From the NCBI GenBank assembly GCA_946800325.1, contig OX326961.1, forward strand, positions 10,704,655 through 10,768,654: a DNA stretch of 64,000 nt, given 5' to 3'. A program made the translations under genes and the position numbers. The notes below the pieces were generated by a model. It saw only the letters and a list, made by a program, of their open reading frames with translations. It did not search any database and had not been told where the DNA came from. Source of the stretch: Luzula sylvatica (lineage: Eukaryota > Streptophyta > Magnoliopsida > Poales > Juncaceae). This document shows positions 45,275 through 58,817 of the stretch, piece by piece (the stretch's first letter is position 1; the number at the start of each line of letters is the position of its first letter).

Positions 45275-48089
45275 TCACGAGACCGAATACCGTCTATTCC
45301 TAACAGAACCCAACGACTTGACATCTCCAGTTTTCGTCGAAACTGGAGGGCTCTGTGAACTCCCCGAAGTTTCCGAACCCCCTTTCCCGTTATTATTATT
45401 ACTCTCTCCATTTCCCTTTCCAACCCACAACTTATCGAAAATTCTCCTCGATCTAGAAGGAAGCAACAACTTATCCGCCCTGTTTACAACGCTCACGCTA
45501 TTTCTCGCTTTCATTCTTTCTCGCGTATCGGATCTTAACGGATCCGGAACTACGATTCCCGGTTCTTGGTGGTCGTCGTCGTTTTCCTCGTGGATGGAAT
45601 TTAGTTTCCCAGTTTTTTGGGGGAGAACTGGAAATGAAGTTCGTTGTTGCTCGAAGAAGAGTACTTGGACTACTACTCTGAGGGGTAATCGGTCATTTTG
45701 TGCCGCGTGAATCGAGCCTTCGGTTGAGAGCTTCTTCACGTCCATTAATCCGCATAATATCTTCTTGTCCGATTTTGTAATTTCTTCATGCTCCTGAGAT
45801 TATTCTCATAAACATTAGGGTTTGATTACATAATTATTGCTAAATGGGGACCAAATTGAAGGTTAATAAAAGTTAATTATGGCGAAATTAGATTTAATTT
45901 GGGAAATTAAATGAAATTAGGGGAAATGGGTACCTTGAGATAAATATCAATGGCGGTATATAACCCATCATGAACGGGTCGAGACTCGTCAGGTACGGCA
46001 GTGGCCAACTCGACGAAGCTCAAAATTCCCAAATTGGGATCCGAAGCAACCTCGCACAAAACCCCATCGACCAATTCCCCCAAAACAACCAGATCCTCGC
46101 ATCCCATCCTCTCCTTTTCGTCCACGGACTGGACGCCTCCATTTCTCCCTACATATCTCCTCACGAGCTCGATCACGAGGTTTACATCGTATTTCATGCC
46201 GTTTTCTTGTACCGTTGGTATCAACAAATCCTTAATTGTGGCTTTGTGTAATTGCAAACTAATTTTGTTCATCAATTCCTCTTTCAAACCCGCACCGGCC
46301 GAAACAAGTACCGAAACTTTCAATAATTTCAATAAAAACCTGCAAGAACACCCCCCTTTTTCCGAGGGCAAAAGCGTAATTATTGTCTCGATCAAAACCT
46401 TGTTTTTCTTCAAATAATCTTCCGAGATCAACTCCTCGTACCGGTCCGGTACCCACCGTACTGCATAAACCCTAAGTGCCTCCCCGATCAACTCGCTAGA
46501 CATTCTTCCTTTAGATTTAATCGCAATCATGACTCGTTTATACAAATCCACGTCCAACTCGCATAAATCCTCGATCCACCAATCTTTTGGCGTACCGGGG
46601 CCGGTTTCCCGTACCGACTCGATGATTTCGTTACTCGAACTCATTTTCTTGTTGGTACTGTAACTCCAATGAACGTTACTCGGATCCACCGAAGTTTTCG
46701 ACGCGATCGCATCGATACACCGCCCAATAATTCGCAAATCTTCAGAGAACGGTACGAGAATTTTCGCAGATTGCAAAACGATTATACTATCTTTCCAGCT
46801 TCGAAAAATACTCGAATTCAGAAACACTTCGATTTTGAAAATTAAATTTCCTTTCTCGACCGTCTCGGACATTTCGAGATGCTCTGCGGCGCAGCGTACC
46901 GGTACCAAATTGTGCGGGTTTAGGGTCACGACCATGCCGTAGCAGAACTTCGCGCAAATTTCAAAAGATTTCGGGCCTCCAGGTAATTCTGGCAGGAAGA
47001 TTTCGTCGGTACCGTCTTGAGTTGCTTGAAGTACCAGTCTTTGTAATTTGGTACTTTTGGATAGAAGTGGAAACTAAAAAGAATATGATTGGATTGTATT
47101 GCATTAGAGAATAGTGCAAGGGCCTTTTTGCAAAATTTTAGTATTAAGGAACATACCTTGTGTAAATAAAATTTCACATCGTTCACATGTACCACTACGT
47201 CTGTTGGGAGGTCCGAAGCTACGTACCTGAACAAAAATTAAAATTTACTTTTTTAGGATCTTGTTTGCGAATACAGTAAAATATAGGGTGCAATTTGCAA
47301 GAACACAGATAGTGCAACTACTAAACATAAATGCTAAAGCTACAGAAATGTGAGATCTAGACTTAATACATTTTGCAGAAATTACAAAAAGAAACTTATA
47401 TTTTGCAGATATTACAACAAGCCCAATTTATAATTAAAATTGGTTCTGTTCGAACTGCAATTAAATCGAGAACAATCAACCAATACTAAAGAGAAATCAA
47501 GGGCATTTCAATAATTTGAAAGTAAACCCAGAGAAATTAATTAATCCTTTGCTCGAAATATTTACCACTGTAAAATCGTTGAGATTCTTTGTTTTTTTTA
47601 CTTTCTACTATTTAAAAGTGTTTACAAAAAATAACTTTTTGTTTCATACATTTTGACTAACAGAAAAAGATGATCCCTTTTGAATATAGAACCCATAATA
47701 ATGGTAACACTAGTCATGTGCTCTTACATTTTTGGAGGGTATATGGACAAAATAGCCAATATATTATTCAAGAAATGGCTAGCAAAAACCAAAAAACCCA
47801 ATGAATAAAAATATGGAGCAAAATAGTAAAACAGATCTGCAGTTCGAGAACCTGCTATAATATCCAAATATATGTTCAGAAATGCAGGAAAAAATACAGA
47901 TTAATTAGTAAATAATCCTAGAAAAAGCACAAAAAAGGCTTAAAAATGAATTTATTGGAGAGCATGAACGAAAAAGAAGAAATAAAACCGATTTTTAATC
48001 GAGCAAGAGAAGAAGAAAGAGGGTTCTCACCTAACATCGCCATTAGATTGAAAAGTATCGGGCTTGGAGCCCAGTTTCATAAACTTCAT
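45275..48089 (-). CDS. NPH3/RPT2-like BTB protein
   Basis: Four minus-strand exons, 48031..48089, 47157..47226, 45934..47073 and 45275..45793, give 595 residues with GT-AG borders and preserved phases. The N-terminus MKFMKLGSKPDTF is the family's typical first-exon sequence. A BTB domain follows over residues ~28-110 (SDLPTDVVVHVNDVKFYLHK, then FPLLSKSTKLQ). The NPH3 domain starts at DWWIEDL (residues 207-213) and holds the YDVNLVIELV motif near residue 338. It continues through HDGLYTAIDIYLK into ALPLRVVVQVLFFEQ-like sequence (RLPLRVVVQVLFFEQQ). The family provides cullin-3 substrate adaptors at the plasma membrane, with members in phototropism and auxin-transport control. Which member this is cannot be set here. 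The Ser-rich tail ends in RRYSVS. The gene looks intact. Confidence 0.93.
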
Positions 48090-48337
48090 CGAGCCAAAGC
48101 AAATTTGTTCTCAAAATACAATTCCCAAATTGAAGAACTCGAATCAGAAAATACTCGAGAGTTAAAACAAAGGTGTTTGTTTAAAGCTGCGATCTTTACT
48201 CCTCCTCTTTTACTTGTATCAGTGCTTGATCAGTTATGAAGAGATTCCGTGTCGTGTTATGATGGTGATAATTTACTCCTCCAGCCGCCCTTCTCTCTCT
48301 CCCCTTTTACTTCAACCTGTTTATGCACTCCTCTCTC

Positions 48338-48359
48338 CTCTCTCTCTCTCTCTCTCTCT
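48338..48359 (-). repeat. (CT)11 microsatellite in the NPH3-like gene upstream region
   Basis: Read on the gene's strand it is a GA run ~250 bases before the start codon. GA/CT tracts are common in plant 5' leaders and core promoters, so it may be part of the promoter. Confidence 0.6.
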
Positions 48360-50702
48360 GAAGTTTCTCTAGTATTCTATTTGGGCTTTCTGTGGGAATT
48401 TATATATCAATGGAGGGGTTGGGTGGGAAGTATGGACCTTTTTCTCTCTCTTTCCCTCTCTCTTGACTTCGAAGGTTTAATAATGCTGCAACTTTATTAT
48501 TACATCGAAAAATATTATAATGGCCTTTTCACTTTCTCTCTCTAGATTATGACTGGCTATTTTTCTATTTTGGTTTTCTGCGAGGAGTACTTTGGTGGGT
48601 GTGAATTGTAATTACGAAAGTTTAGTGGGTATTTGTGGAAGATGTACGGATCTTATTCACTGTTTATTATTAATTATACGCATGATTTTTGTGTAATTAT
48701 GATTCTTGTACAGAATTAAATTATGATGGATTGGGTTGTAGTTTGTGGGGTTTTAGTGGGTATGGATGTAAGAATGAAGAGAAGAATAAAGAGATTTTGC
48801 GCCAAGCACCTGTCGCTTTCGGTGGTGCGGCGCTGCGCACATATCTCTTTCTCTCCATTTTATTTTCACTGGAGAATTCCAGTGTTTTTATATGATAAAA
48901 TAAGGTTGAGTATTTTGTATTAGTTTTCGTGCGAGAGTTTGTAGGTTTAAAACCTGAAATTTGGGTTCGATTTGACATTTCAAAGAATAAAAGTTTTTTT
49001 GAAATTTTCGTAAGAACTCGTTCAGCTGGTAGCATAATAATTCATTTATCTACGATATTATTTTTCTAAAACATTAGGAGTTTGATAAATTACCATTTAT
49101 ATATTATGTTATATAACTTTAGGGGAAAAAATTAAATTGTGTTAGTTGCAATACATATTTTTATGTATTTTTTTATAGAAAGTCGGGTATTATGAAAAGT
49201 AATATTTTAGACAACTTTGTGTGTTAGGATTTTGACGAATAAATCATATATTTTATATTATTTAAGTCATGTATACTATACAATTCATTATTTTCTCAAG
49301 TCAGTACCTAATTTATTTATGTTTGATGCAATATACACATAAATATTTAAAACATATTTAAGTCATATGTTAGGCACTTGTATGTTATATTTTTATGTAT
49401 GTATTTATTAACACTTAATAAAAATATAATAATTACTTAAAGTTAAAACATAATTTATGTTCGAGTTAAGTTGAGTCAAGTCATCCCGAATTATATACTA
49501 ACTCGTAGAGTCAAGCTCCAGATTTCAAATAGTCTGAGTCGTAAGCCGAGCCAACTCAAAATGTTAGTGGATGAATTTAACTCAACATGTTGCAACTTAA
49601 CTCGTCGAATTTCTGAACTATGATTATGATACTCAATCTAGTATAATATTAAATGTTAACTCGATAATAATTAAATATTAACATACCGAATAGTTTTCAT
49701 TGCATTGTGCACAAGAATTATAAGACTAAATGATGATAATATTTTGAAATAAATAAAATAATCAACGTTGTATAACATATTAATATTATATCTAAATTGA
49801 AAAGAACAAATTATACGTTGAAAACGTTTTGTTTTGGTTTTTCTTAAGGTCGTGTAATGTGAAAAACAAATTCTCAAATTTAATCGAATCACAAAAAAAT
49901 TAAATATTTGAAAAATATCCCGGAATCTAAATTACCGACTGTTTTTAAGAAAAGAAAAATGCAATTTACTATTTGAATATGAAAAGAAATTAAATGGATA
50001 AGATGGAAATTTGTAACAATGGAGAGAAGCACCAGGTGAATGAGACCTTTTTGGGGTGTAAAAAATAATACTTCTTCCTCCATCACTTCTTTTTGGAAAA
50101 TCTCAACTTATTTTTGTGCAAAATTGATAAAAAGGCTGTTGTTTTTTGGTAGTGGTGGGGATAATGGTGAGGACCAGTTTGGATACAGTCCTCTATACTA
50201 TACTCTACAATCATTCTACATGATCTAAACTTTGTGTATAAAATACTGTATATTTAAACACAATTAAGATATTAGACATGTCAATATCATTATTTTTTGT
50301 ATTTTTCTCGTACGAAATGAATTATGTTGTTTTTATTTTACATAAATATATTATGATAGTATTTTGTCTTTTTTTTTTATAAAATGTAAAATTTGCATGT
50401 GATACTTGTATATTTTAATGGACTTAAATTGTACATTTTGTGAAGGTACTTAATATGTTGAGCACTCTTTATTAGTAGGTGAAGTTTCTCTATTCTCCAT
50501 GTGGTCTTATAGTATCATTGATTGAAAATATTCATTGAAGAAGTGCATTTAAATCTATTTTGCATGTTGTCTTATAATAACATCATATTTATTGAGAGTA
50601 AATTTACCATTTTATATACTAATTTTATGTTTACAATATATATTTATTGAGAGTCAATTTATTAAGAGTAAATTTACCGTTTAACAATGGTAGTAAGAGA
50701 GG
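48360..50702. other. Upstream flank of the NPH3-like gene and AT-rich spacer
   Basis: No supported gene. Short open frames here lack conserved motifs. Near 50600-50690 the phrase TTATTGAGAGTAAATTTACC is repeated. Confidence 0.45.
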
Positions 50703-50896
50703 CTAACCTACTTAATTATGTACAAAAAATTGGTACTTGAGATTTGTGAATTTAATGATGAAAAAACATTAAGATGAAAAAATACAAATGTCAATGCAAA
50801 TTTTATGGTCATTATGAGAAAACACAAATGTCAATGCAAATTTAATGATGAAAAAACATTAAGTACCAAATTTTTTATACTTAATTAAGTAGGTTA

Positions 50897-50897
<1 letters not shown>
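50703..50897. mobile_element. Foldback MITE-like element
   Basis: CTAACCTACTTAATTATGTA at the left and its near-perfect inverse ending AAGTAGGTTAG at the right form terminal inverted repeats of about 35-40 bases. The interior includes a direct repeat of ACAAATGTCAATGCAAATTT. The target duplication is unclear. Confidence 0.6.

Positions 50898-50968
<71 letters not shown>
50898..50968. repeat. (AT)n microsatellite, left part
   Basis: About 35 AT units, abutting a hAT-like element on its right. Confidence 0.95.
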
Positions 50969-50970
<2 letters not shown>

Positions 50971-51828
50971 ATGTTTTAAATTGCGATATTGCGGTCCATT
51001 GCGGTCGGGTCTTTTTTGTAGCGGATTGCGTTTGCGGGCGCAATTGCGGCGCAATGAACTTATTGCGGACAGTCGTTGCGATATTAAATTATGTAAAAAT
51101 AATAGTTTGTTTAAATATATTTTTCACAATATTTTCTTCTAAAAAGGATAAAAAAGTTGATTGTCCAGGAACATTTTCAGTATAAATAAAAGTTGATCAT
51201 AAAATTTTCATTAAAATGACAATTATACGGGATCTTTGGATTTGTATTTTGTTGAAGAATTTTTTGTCGACATCCAAAAATATCAAAACACTATAACTCA
51301 AATTTTAAATCGAAACATCAATGAAATACAATGAAAATTATGAAAGCCATATATTTATAGATGAAAATGACATATTTTAAAAGTTATGTATGTTATGAGT
51401 ATATATTTTATCAAATATTTTGATAATAAAACATGAAAACTAAGTATTAAATAATCTCAAAAATTATGTTATAATGTTTATATTAAATAATTCTCGACGA
51501 AATTAATTTAACGTGTGTTTCGTGTTTAATTCAGGGTAAAAGACAAAATTTCACAAATTCAAGCCCATCATTGCGTTCCTCTCGTCGAGACGAGCGATTT
51601 CAATATAAATTTCGTGTAATTTGATGGAAGGATTTGAAAATTACAACGATTTGAATATTATCCCGCAATTTGTACCCGCAATTACTGCAATTTTCCCGCA
51701 ATTTTCCCGCAATTGCGCCGCAATGGCCGCAATTTTTCGAAAACGCAATATACCGCTATATGTTATTGCGAAATTGCGATTCTAAATTTCGGGCCGCAAT
51801 TTCCGCAATTGCGCCGCAATTTAAAACA

Positions 51829-51831
<3 letters not shown>
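50969..51831. mobile_element. hAT-like non-autonomous element
   Basis: Starts CAATGTTTTAAATTGCG and ends CGCAATTTAAAACACTG, an inverted repeat of the CAGTGTTTTAAA type found in plant hAT elements. Both ends are rich in the word TTGCGG/CCGCAA. The element is inserted in an (AT)n tract, so its 8-bp target duplication cannot be told from the tract. No transposase is encoded. Confidence 0.75.

Positions 51832-51897
<66 letters not shown>
51832..51897. repeat. (AT)n microsatellite, middle part
   Basis: About 33 AT units between the hAT-like and the Mutator-like MITE. Confidence 0.95.
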
Positions 51898-51899
<2 letters not shown>

Positions 51900-52156
51900 G
51901 GAGTTCTATCATACACCCTTTTACAAGGGTATTTTGGATATTTTAGCAATTAATTATATTTGTAAAAGGGTGTATCATAAAATTTATCTTTTATGGAAAT
52001 TTTGGTTTAAATAAACAACACAAAATTTCAATTTAGTTAAACATTAATTAATATATATATTTGATATCTTATCTTAAATATTCATAAATGAATAATTACT
52101 CCAAATACCCTTGAAAATAGGTGTATGATAAGGAAAGGGGTGTATGATAGAAGCCC

Positions 52157-52158
<2 letters not shown>
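51898..52158. mobile_element. Mutator-like MITE, copy 1
   Basis: Terminal inverted repeats GGGGAGTTCTATCATACACCC and GGGTGTATGATAGAAGCCCC. Its relative at 55199 has a clear 9-bp target duplication. Here the flanks are AT repeats, so the duplication cannot be seen. Confidence 0.75.

Positions 52159-52201
<43 letters not shown>
52159..52201. repeat. (AT)n microsatellite, right part
   Basis: About 21 AT units following the MITE. Confidence 0.95.
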
Positions 52202-52205
<4 letters not shown>

Positions 52206-52873
52206 GACACACTATTTTCTTTAATAAATAAAATGAGTGCATTTAAATCTATTTACTTCACAATTTCAATTCATTAGTGACAGATGTATTTATTACTTCA
52301 ATCCATTAGTGACAGATATGTATAGTACCAAAAAAAAAAATGCATTGCACATATTCCGACTCAGATTAATAAATAAGTGTTTAGTGAAATATTAAGATTT
52401 TAAAATTTTCCACAAATTTTGAAAGGGAGAAAGAATATTATAGAAACTCCAATTTTGATAAAAATAACAGTAGAAAAATATATAATATTATAATAATCAT
52501 ATTTAAGATAGTTCCTTCTATATATTCTATCTAAATGTGATTCTAGAGGAGCCCAAGTTGGAATCGATGTGCCCAGTTGGCAGTTACGCATGGCTTCTCT
52601 AAAAAAAAATAGGGGTTATATATGGTTGTTCACTCACACAAACACTTGTCGAGATGGACAAGAGTGTTTAATTGAATTGATTAATATTTTTAATTAAATT
52701 AATTAACGAGAGCTAATTGATCATTGAATTGAATTGACGTATTAATTAACATATAAAAATTAATTAACATGTCAATTAACCATCAATTAGAATGTTAATC
52801 AATCCAATTAATCTATTTTGTCTATCTCATGAAGAAAAACTCTCCTATTTGAGCTTTTATAATACAAATACTA
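52202..52873. other. AT-rich spacer
   Basis: No gene is seen. A ~35-bp direct repeat around CATTAGTGACAGAT lies at 52270..52320. Confidence 0.5.
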
Positions 52874-53130
52874 GCGAAATTTTTTATCATACATCCTTTT
52901 TGCTTATGATACATCCATTTTCAAGGATAATTTGGGTAATTATCAATTAATAACTATCTAATAACTATCTAAGGTAATTTTTTGAAATGTATTTATCAAT
53001 AAATGAGAGGCTAAATAGGAAATTTGAATTGTTCATGAAAAAACAAATATCCATAAAAAATAAAATTTATGATACACCTTTCTAAATATCCAAAATATTT
53101 TTTTTTAAATGGTGTATTATAAAACTCCCC
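52874..53130. mobile_element. Degenerate MITE related to the 51898 family
   Basis: The left part (TTATCATACATCC) and the right end (GGTGTATTATAAAACTCCCC) resemble the termini of the 51898..52158 element. Its length is similar (~257 bp). The left terminus is mutated (GCGAAATTTTTTATCATA). Confidence 0.5.
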
Positions 53131-55198
53131 AATATTATCAGAGATAAATATTAAAATGGAACTATTGGACATGAGTATTGAGTACATAACTAACATATCA
53201 AACAAATTGGCACTTTTGAACCTCAAGCACACAACAGGGATTTTCTAAAAAATAATTTGGATACATATTGTCAATAATATCTGCAAGGCTTGGAGACAAA
53301 AATTGATGGGTATATAAAAAGGCAAGATCTTTAAATTTTTGATTTGTTGTATACTCAATGTATACATCATGATAAATACAATGAGAAAATTAATGCACGT
53401 TATCCTGATACCACAATCACAGTTTTGTGGTTTCGAATGTTCATCAATATCCTATAGTAGTATTTGATAAATACAATGAGAATATATATTTGCATTTTTT
53501 GATTATAGTAGTATTTATTTGTTGAAAAAAAAACATATCAAATATCTTAAGTTTTAACGAATATGACATGCCTAATTGTGAAAAAAAAACCATATCAAAT
53601 ATCCTTAGGGCTCTGAAAATGGATTTATTTGTTATGTTTTCAATTTTCCTCTAAACATTCCACTAGACAATTTTATCAATTTTATCAATGATTTCGTAAC
53701 CTAGTGTTGGAGTGTTTTGCACATAAAAAATTAAGAGTTCAAGTCTCAGTATCATCAATCATCAACAAAAATATAAAATAAAAAATGTCCACACTTCATG
53801 AATTATGTTTCAATTTAAAAAAAATAATGATAATTTATAAACACGTTAATTATTAATCCGCAACCCAAATACCACATCAAATACTAAATACTCGGTGATG
53901 GATTATAATTAGCTTGAAATCAATCTATTTTTTCTTTTCTTTTGCTTACTATAATATCGCCCCTTCTTTTCTTCCCTCAAATTAAAAACACTTCTTGTTA
54001 ATTTAGTTTCTTAATCAACTTTGAAATCTTTAAGATCTTTAATTAGCAACACTTTTGAGAATTTCATCATTACATTATGAAACAACTTAAAAAGAACTAC
54101 TTCAACAAATCATGGCCATGATTAGATGATGATCCACAAAGATGACCTAAGTTTCTTAAGTACTTCTATAATTATATTTAATGGCTTTTGAATAGTTTTC
54201 TTAACATAAAATAAAATAGCTTAACCTGCACAAAAAAAAGGATCGTGCCATTTTGTGTGGCAGTTATATAGTGGTTAACATGACAGTTATCATACCTCAT
54301 TTAAAAAAAAAAAAGGATTCGCATACTTAACCTTCTAAAAACTCAAAAAATATCACATTTATCCTTTCAAAACTTAGAATATTATTTGCCATAGAAGATC
54401 ATGATCCTTTTGCATTTCAGGCCCTTGTGCTTCCATGATCAACCCATGTTCCTTGCCATTTATTAAATGTTAATTAGGAGATCAAGCACTTGATTAACAG
54501 GATAGGTTTGTTAATCAAATGGGAAGTTGTATGAGAGAAAATTAGACTTCACAACTCTCCAATCATTGCTGGTAGAATCAGTGTAGAATTCTTAATATTT
54601 GAGGGCAAACATCATAATATAACATATTTATTTAGTGACGGATCTATTAAATAATTAGGGGACAACCTTCCTAAATTTTTGAACCGTAGTATAATGTACT
54701 ACCCGTCCCTCAAATTTTTTTAAATTTTTTCACAACAATTTCCCTCTAGATTACTGCATCCAATTGATACGGGACACCGTCACTGTATTTAATCACAAAC
54801 TATTTATGTGGTAATTAATTATAAAGGTATATTTAGCAATCTTATGAAGCCTTAATAACTATCAACAATATACTTACTTGGGTCCTTGATCTAGGGATTC
54901 TATGTAGATTATATTTGAGAGGGGGGTTATCTCAACCAATCATGGCATTTGATTGTGGGAATCATGAGTTTATTTGTATAACTACGCAAGTGTCAATTTA
55001 TTTTGTACTAATTTAATGTGAGAATCTAGTCAAACACCAAAAGGGAATACTATGCTTAATTAAATTAAATGCAAATAAATCTTCGCCAATTTGCTAACAT
55101 TTTTTTATTGGACTTTAGTTTAGGTAAAGTTGGATTTTCAAAAAACTACAATGAAATACATTTGAACATTTAAAATTTGGTTAACTGAAAATTTATTT
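53131..55198. other. AT-rich spacer with SINE-like block
   Basis: No gene is seen apart from a SINE-like block near 53690. A piece at 54640..54720 (TTAGTGACGGATC...CCGTCCCTC) looks like transposon residue. Confidence 0.4.
53685..53790 (+). mobile_element. tRNA-derived SINE-like sequence
   Basis: ATGATTTCGTAACCTAGTGTTGG followed ~40 bases later by GAGTTCAAGTCTC, matching A-box and B-box spacing. The same start (TGATTTCGTAACCTAGT) occurs on the minus strand near 56840, so this is a repeated family. Confidence 0.55.
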
Positions 55199-55430
55199 GG
55201 GGAGTGCTATGATAGACCCATTTTCTTATCATGGACCCATTTTTAAAAAAATATTTTAAGAATTTTAACTATTTATTAATTAATTCTACAAAATTTATGT
55301 TTTGAATAACATTAAATGACAAATATACACTATAATCTTACAAAAAATATCATTATTTCAAAAATATTCGAATTTTTTTTAAAAAAAAATGGGTACATGA
55401 TAAGAAAATGGGTCTATGATAGCACTCCCC
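55199..55430. mobile_element. Mutator-like MITE, copy 2, with 9-bp target duplication
   Basis: 232 bp with inverted ends GGGGAGTGCTATGATAGACC and GGTCTATGATAGCACTCCCC. Pairing continues inward through the ATTTTCTTATCATG region. AATTTATTT is duplicated exactly at 55190..55198 and 55431..55439. A 9-bp duplication is the Mutator signature. Confidence 0.9.
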
Positions 55431-55439
55431 AATTTATTT

Positions 55440-58400
55440 TTATATTGTATAATTTATGCATAATGTGACTATTTCCTTTCTAGATAGGATGGTTCAATCT
55501 TCTGAACATTTGTATTGATGGAAAATTGGTGATTGAATCATTAATATACATGTCAAAAATCGTTACAATTTTTTCATGTGCTTGATTTAAGATAAGTACT
55601 CTTTTACACTCACTAATCAATCTATATCCATCATAAATTTATACCCATTCAAATAGCACTCTCAATATCATAAATAGTTCTTTTTCTTTTTTTGAGAAAA
55701 TTAAATACTTCTTCTTTCTTTTAATTCCTCGTTGTTGCAGATTATCGCATTTCGTGATTTTCATATTTCTCGACAATAGTTCTATCGCTAGGCATCCCAT
55801 CGTTTTCTATTTCCTTTTTGAATTGCATATCGATTATCCATCGACATCTTCGCAATAGTATCTTGGATTTGAACCGCTACGGTCATATCGTTTTGGAACG
55901 TCGACGAAACATGAATATGTGTGGTAGATTATGACAAATCGTCATTAACAAACCCACCACAAATTCTAATTAAAAAAAAATGAGTTCATTACTGGCTAAT
56001 GAACAAGGTTTGACTATTAATACCCTTATAGTAATTACTCTTCTCTGATCACTATTTAATGGTCGGTGGTTAAAGATTAATTATCCTACTAGTTGCCAAT
56101 TGGTTTGAACAATATTTGATTTTGGATGCAAACCCTATTAAAATAAATCCAAATTAACGAGACTGATCAAGGATCAAGACCCAAAATCTAACCCTCATGG
56201 ATGAGAATGGATTTGTCTCCTTAATAGATTTATGGTCTCCGTGTTTCTCAACCCGACCCAATAAGCAAAACTAACATAAACAATTAAACAAACTCTCATG
56301 CTTAAAAATCAATCATGCATCTTAGTTTTAAGTATAATATATTGGCATTGTGACTTTAGTTCGTACAATGAAGACCAAATAAAAATTAAATGCCATGTGA
56401 CCATGCATTAACCACGTATTAATGTTCCAAATATTTGATTCTCTTTGGCAGCTTTAAATCCTTTATTTCACACTAGCGACCTAGTCATTGCATCCCAATT
56501 CTCTACAATCACATTTTTAGGGTTTTATTATGGGCACATTGATAGAAAAAAATAGCATATGATAATTGATGAATGTTAACATTAGTTTATCTACTATACA
56601 TATTCAATTTATTTATATTTATGTATGTTGTAATATTTTTCCAAAATATTATCCCTTTGATATGTCAATTTTGGACAATCTTATTTTATTATTATATACT
56701 TTTATAAATAATATTGCAGTTTTCTTGAATACATTTTTTTTTAATGATGCCCAACAAACTGTCACGACTCGAACTCATAATTTCTCAAACATATATTTTT
56801 ATTGTGTCAATCACTCAAACAACTAGGTTACGAAATCATTGGTTGGATACAATTTTTTAACAACACTTTTCTCAATTAAAAAGAATATCACGTGTCGACC
56901 GGTTGCGGATGACAAATATAATTGTCGAGCTCATAAATAAAAGCATTCATGTCTCAAATAACTAAAATCTAGATATAAATTATCAAAATAGAAACTATGT
57001 CATTATATAACATAATTGGCTCATAATATCTGGGCCATCTTTCTAAAAAAAAATTAATTATCTCACAAAATTTTGTAACCCATGCTAATACAAATTATAT
57101 GATCATACATGGTATATAAGTTCCTAAGTTATAACTCCATTTTAATGAAACTTATATTGTAGAGGAATATTTTCAGAGGAACAAATCCTTGTTAATACTC
57201 GTTCTTCCTAGGCAGATTGCATTAATGGCTTGACTATAAAATCCACATCACCATTGTTATTTTTTACGTCAAACTGTTACATGTCAACTCTTTCCTATCA
57301 CAATTAATCATTTATTTCTGAGTGATTTCAATTTTGAAGATAATTTCAGTTTGATAAAGTTTAGATCTTTGATCTAATTTTTAATGCAAATTTAGATTGG
57401 TAATCTTGGAAGTTTAAAGCTTCCTCTGTCCATTATTGGCAATTGACAAGCTTCATTTCCAAGTCAGGACTTGTCTCGAGATTGTCTTTCAACTTGCAAA
57501 TTTACCGAATCCAAGTGGACACAAGAAAGACATGATCCAAACATGATTTTTCATTAGGTTTTTTTTTTCATGTACCTAGTGTTTTTCATGTTTTCAGAGC
57601 TCGCAAACTCGAAGGGCTCGAAAACTCAAATCCGAACGTGTTTTCTTTTAAGTAGTAATGTTAGAAGACATAAATGGAAATATACATTGATAATGCAATG
57701 TGATAATTATCTGAAATTAATTAGTGTTATTAGCGTTGTTAGTGAGTTTAGAATGGATGGTCGGGATTGATTAAGTTAATTTGTGTGTGTGGTTCAGACT
57801 AAAATTTAAACTAATATAAATAGAGATGTAATCACTTTATGTAATTTAAGTACGAAATATTAATCAAACGAATTTATCTTGTCTTCATTTTTCTATTTTT
57901 TCTATTCTTAATCTTTTATTAATCTTCCATTATTAAATTTAACAAGTAAACCAAATTTACTGCATTTTTTTCCCATTAAACCATATTAATCCACGCACAA
58001 AATAACTTGATTTAGACCCATTATCTCCTTTATTTGTTCAAATGCATAATGTATTAGGGAATTGTCCAATTTTAATTGAATCCAAGTATATGTGCCCAAG
58101 TAAAATGTAGGGTCTCTGCATGTAAAGTTAGATCACTTTGATAGATTCTTCCCTGAAAATTGAAAAAAAGATCTCTTTCAAATTCTATCTCCATCAAATC
58201 GGAGGGAACAAAGCTCCAAGTGATCCAATTAGGATCATACTCCATTCCAACCCATTATTTGGCCGTTTCTTCACCCCTAATTTGTTATCTAGAATAAAGA
58301 AAAAAACACCCAACTCCAAATTACAAGATCCTAATTTGTGTACCACCTATATGAACTTGTAACCTTTATGATGATTCAATTAATAGAAGCACATTAACTT

Positions 58401-58800
58401 GTACATAACAAGGCTTTAGTGAGTCATTTGCACAGACCATTCATTTGAAATATGATATAGGAGATTTGAATTCACAATTTTGATGGGACCAATTTGCCAA
58501 TGCTGACATCTAGAAATCAAATTAAGTGTTCTTTTGTGTAGAGGTAACAAGGTAAAAAAACATTGATCATGCATTTATTATTCATATTTGTTACTTGTGA
58601 TGTTTGCATCCTAAAATTTGTTTTTATCTGATTAATACATTTTTTTTCTTAATGTTATGCACAATATTATATGATATCCTATGGATTATTCTTGATTGCA
58701 ATCTTTGTCATTTAATATACAAAATTATTTGCTTTTGCAATTACTTATTTAAGATAATAAACATGTTTGTTGTGTCGTGGCTTGTATATTCTTACACATT
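55440..58800. other. AT-rich gene-free spacer
   Basis: No coding region is recognised. It contains one SINE-like block on the minus strand near 56740..56850. Open frames are short and without motifs. Confidence 0.45.
56740..56850 (-). mobile_element. tRNA-derived SINE-like sequence (minus)
   Basis: On the minus strand TGATTTCGTAACCTAGT is followed by GAGTTCGAGTCGTGAC, an A-box/B-box pair similar to the copy at 53685. Confidence 0.55.
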
Positions 58801-58817
58801 ACCGGTTTTGGTATCAT

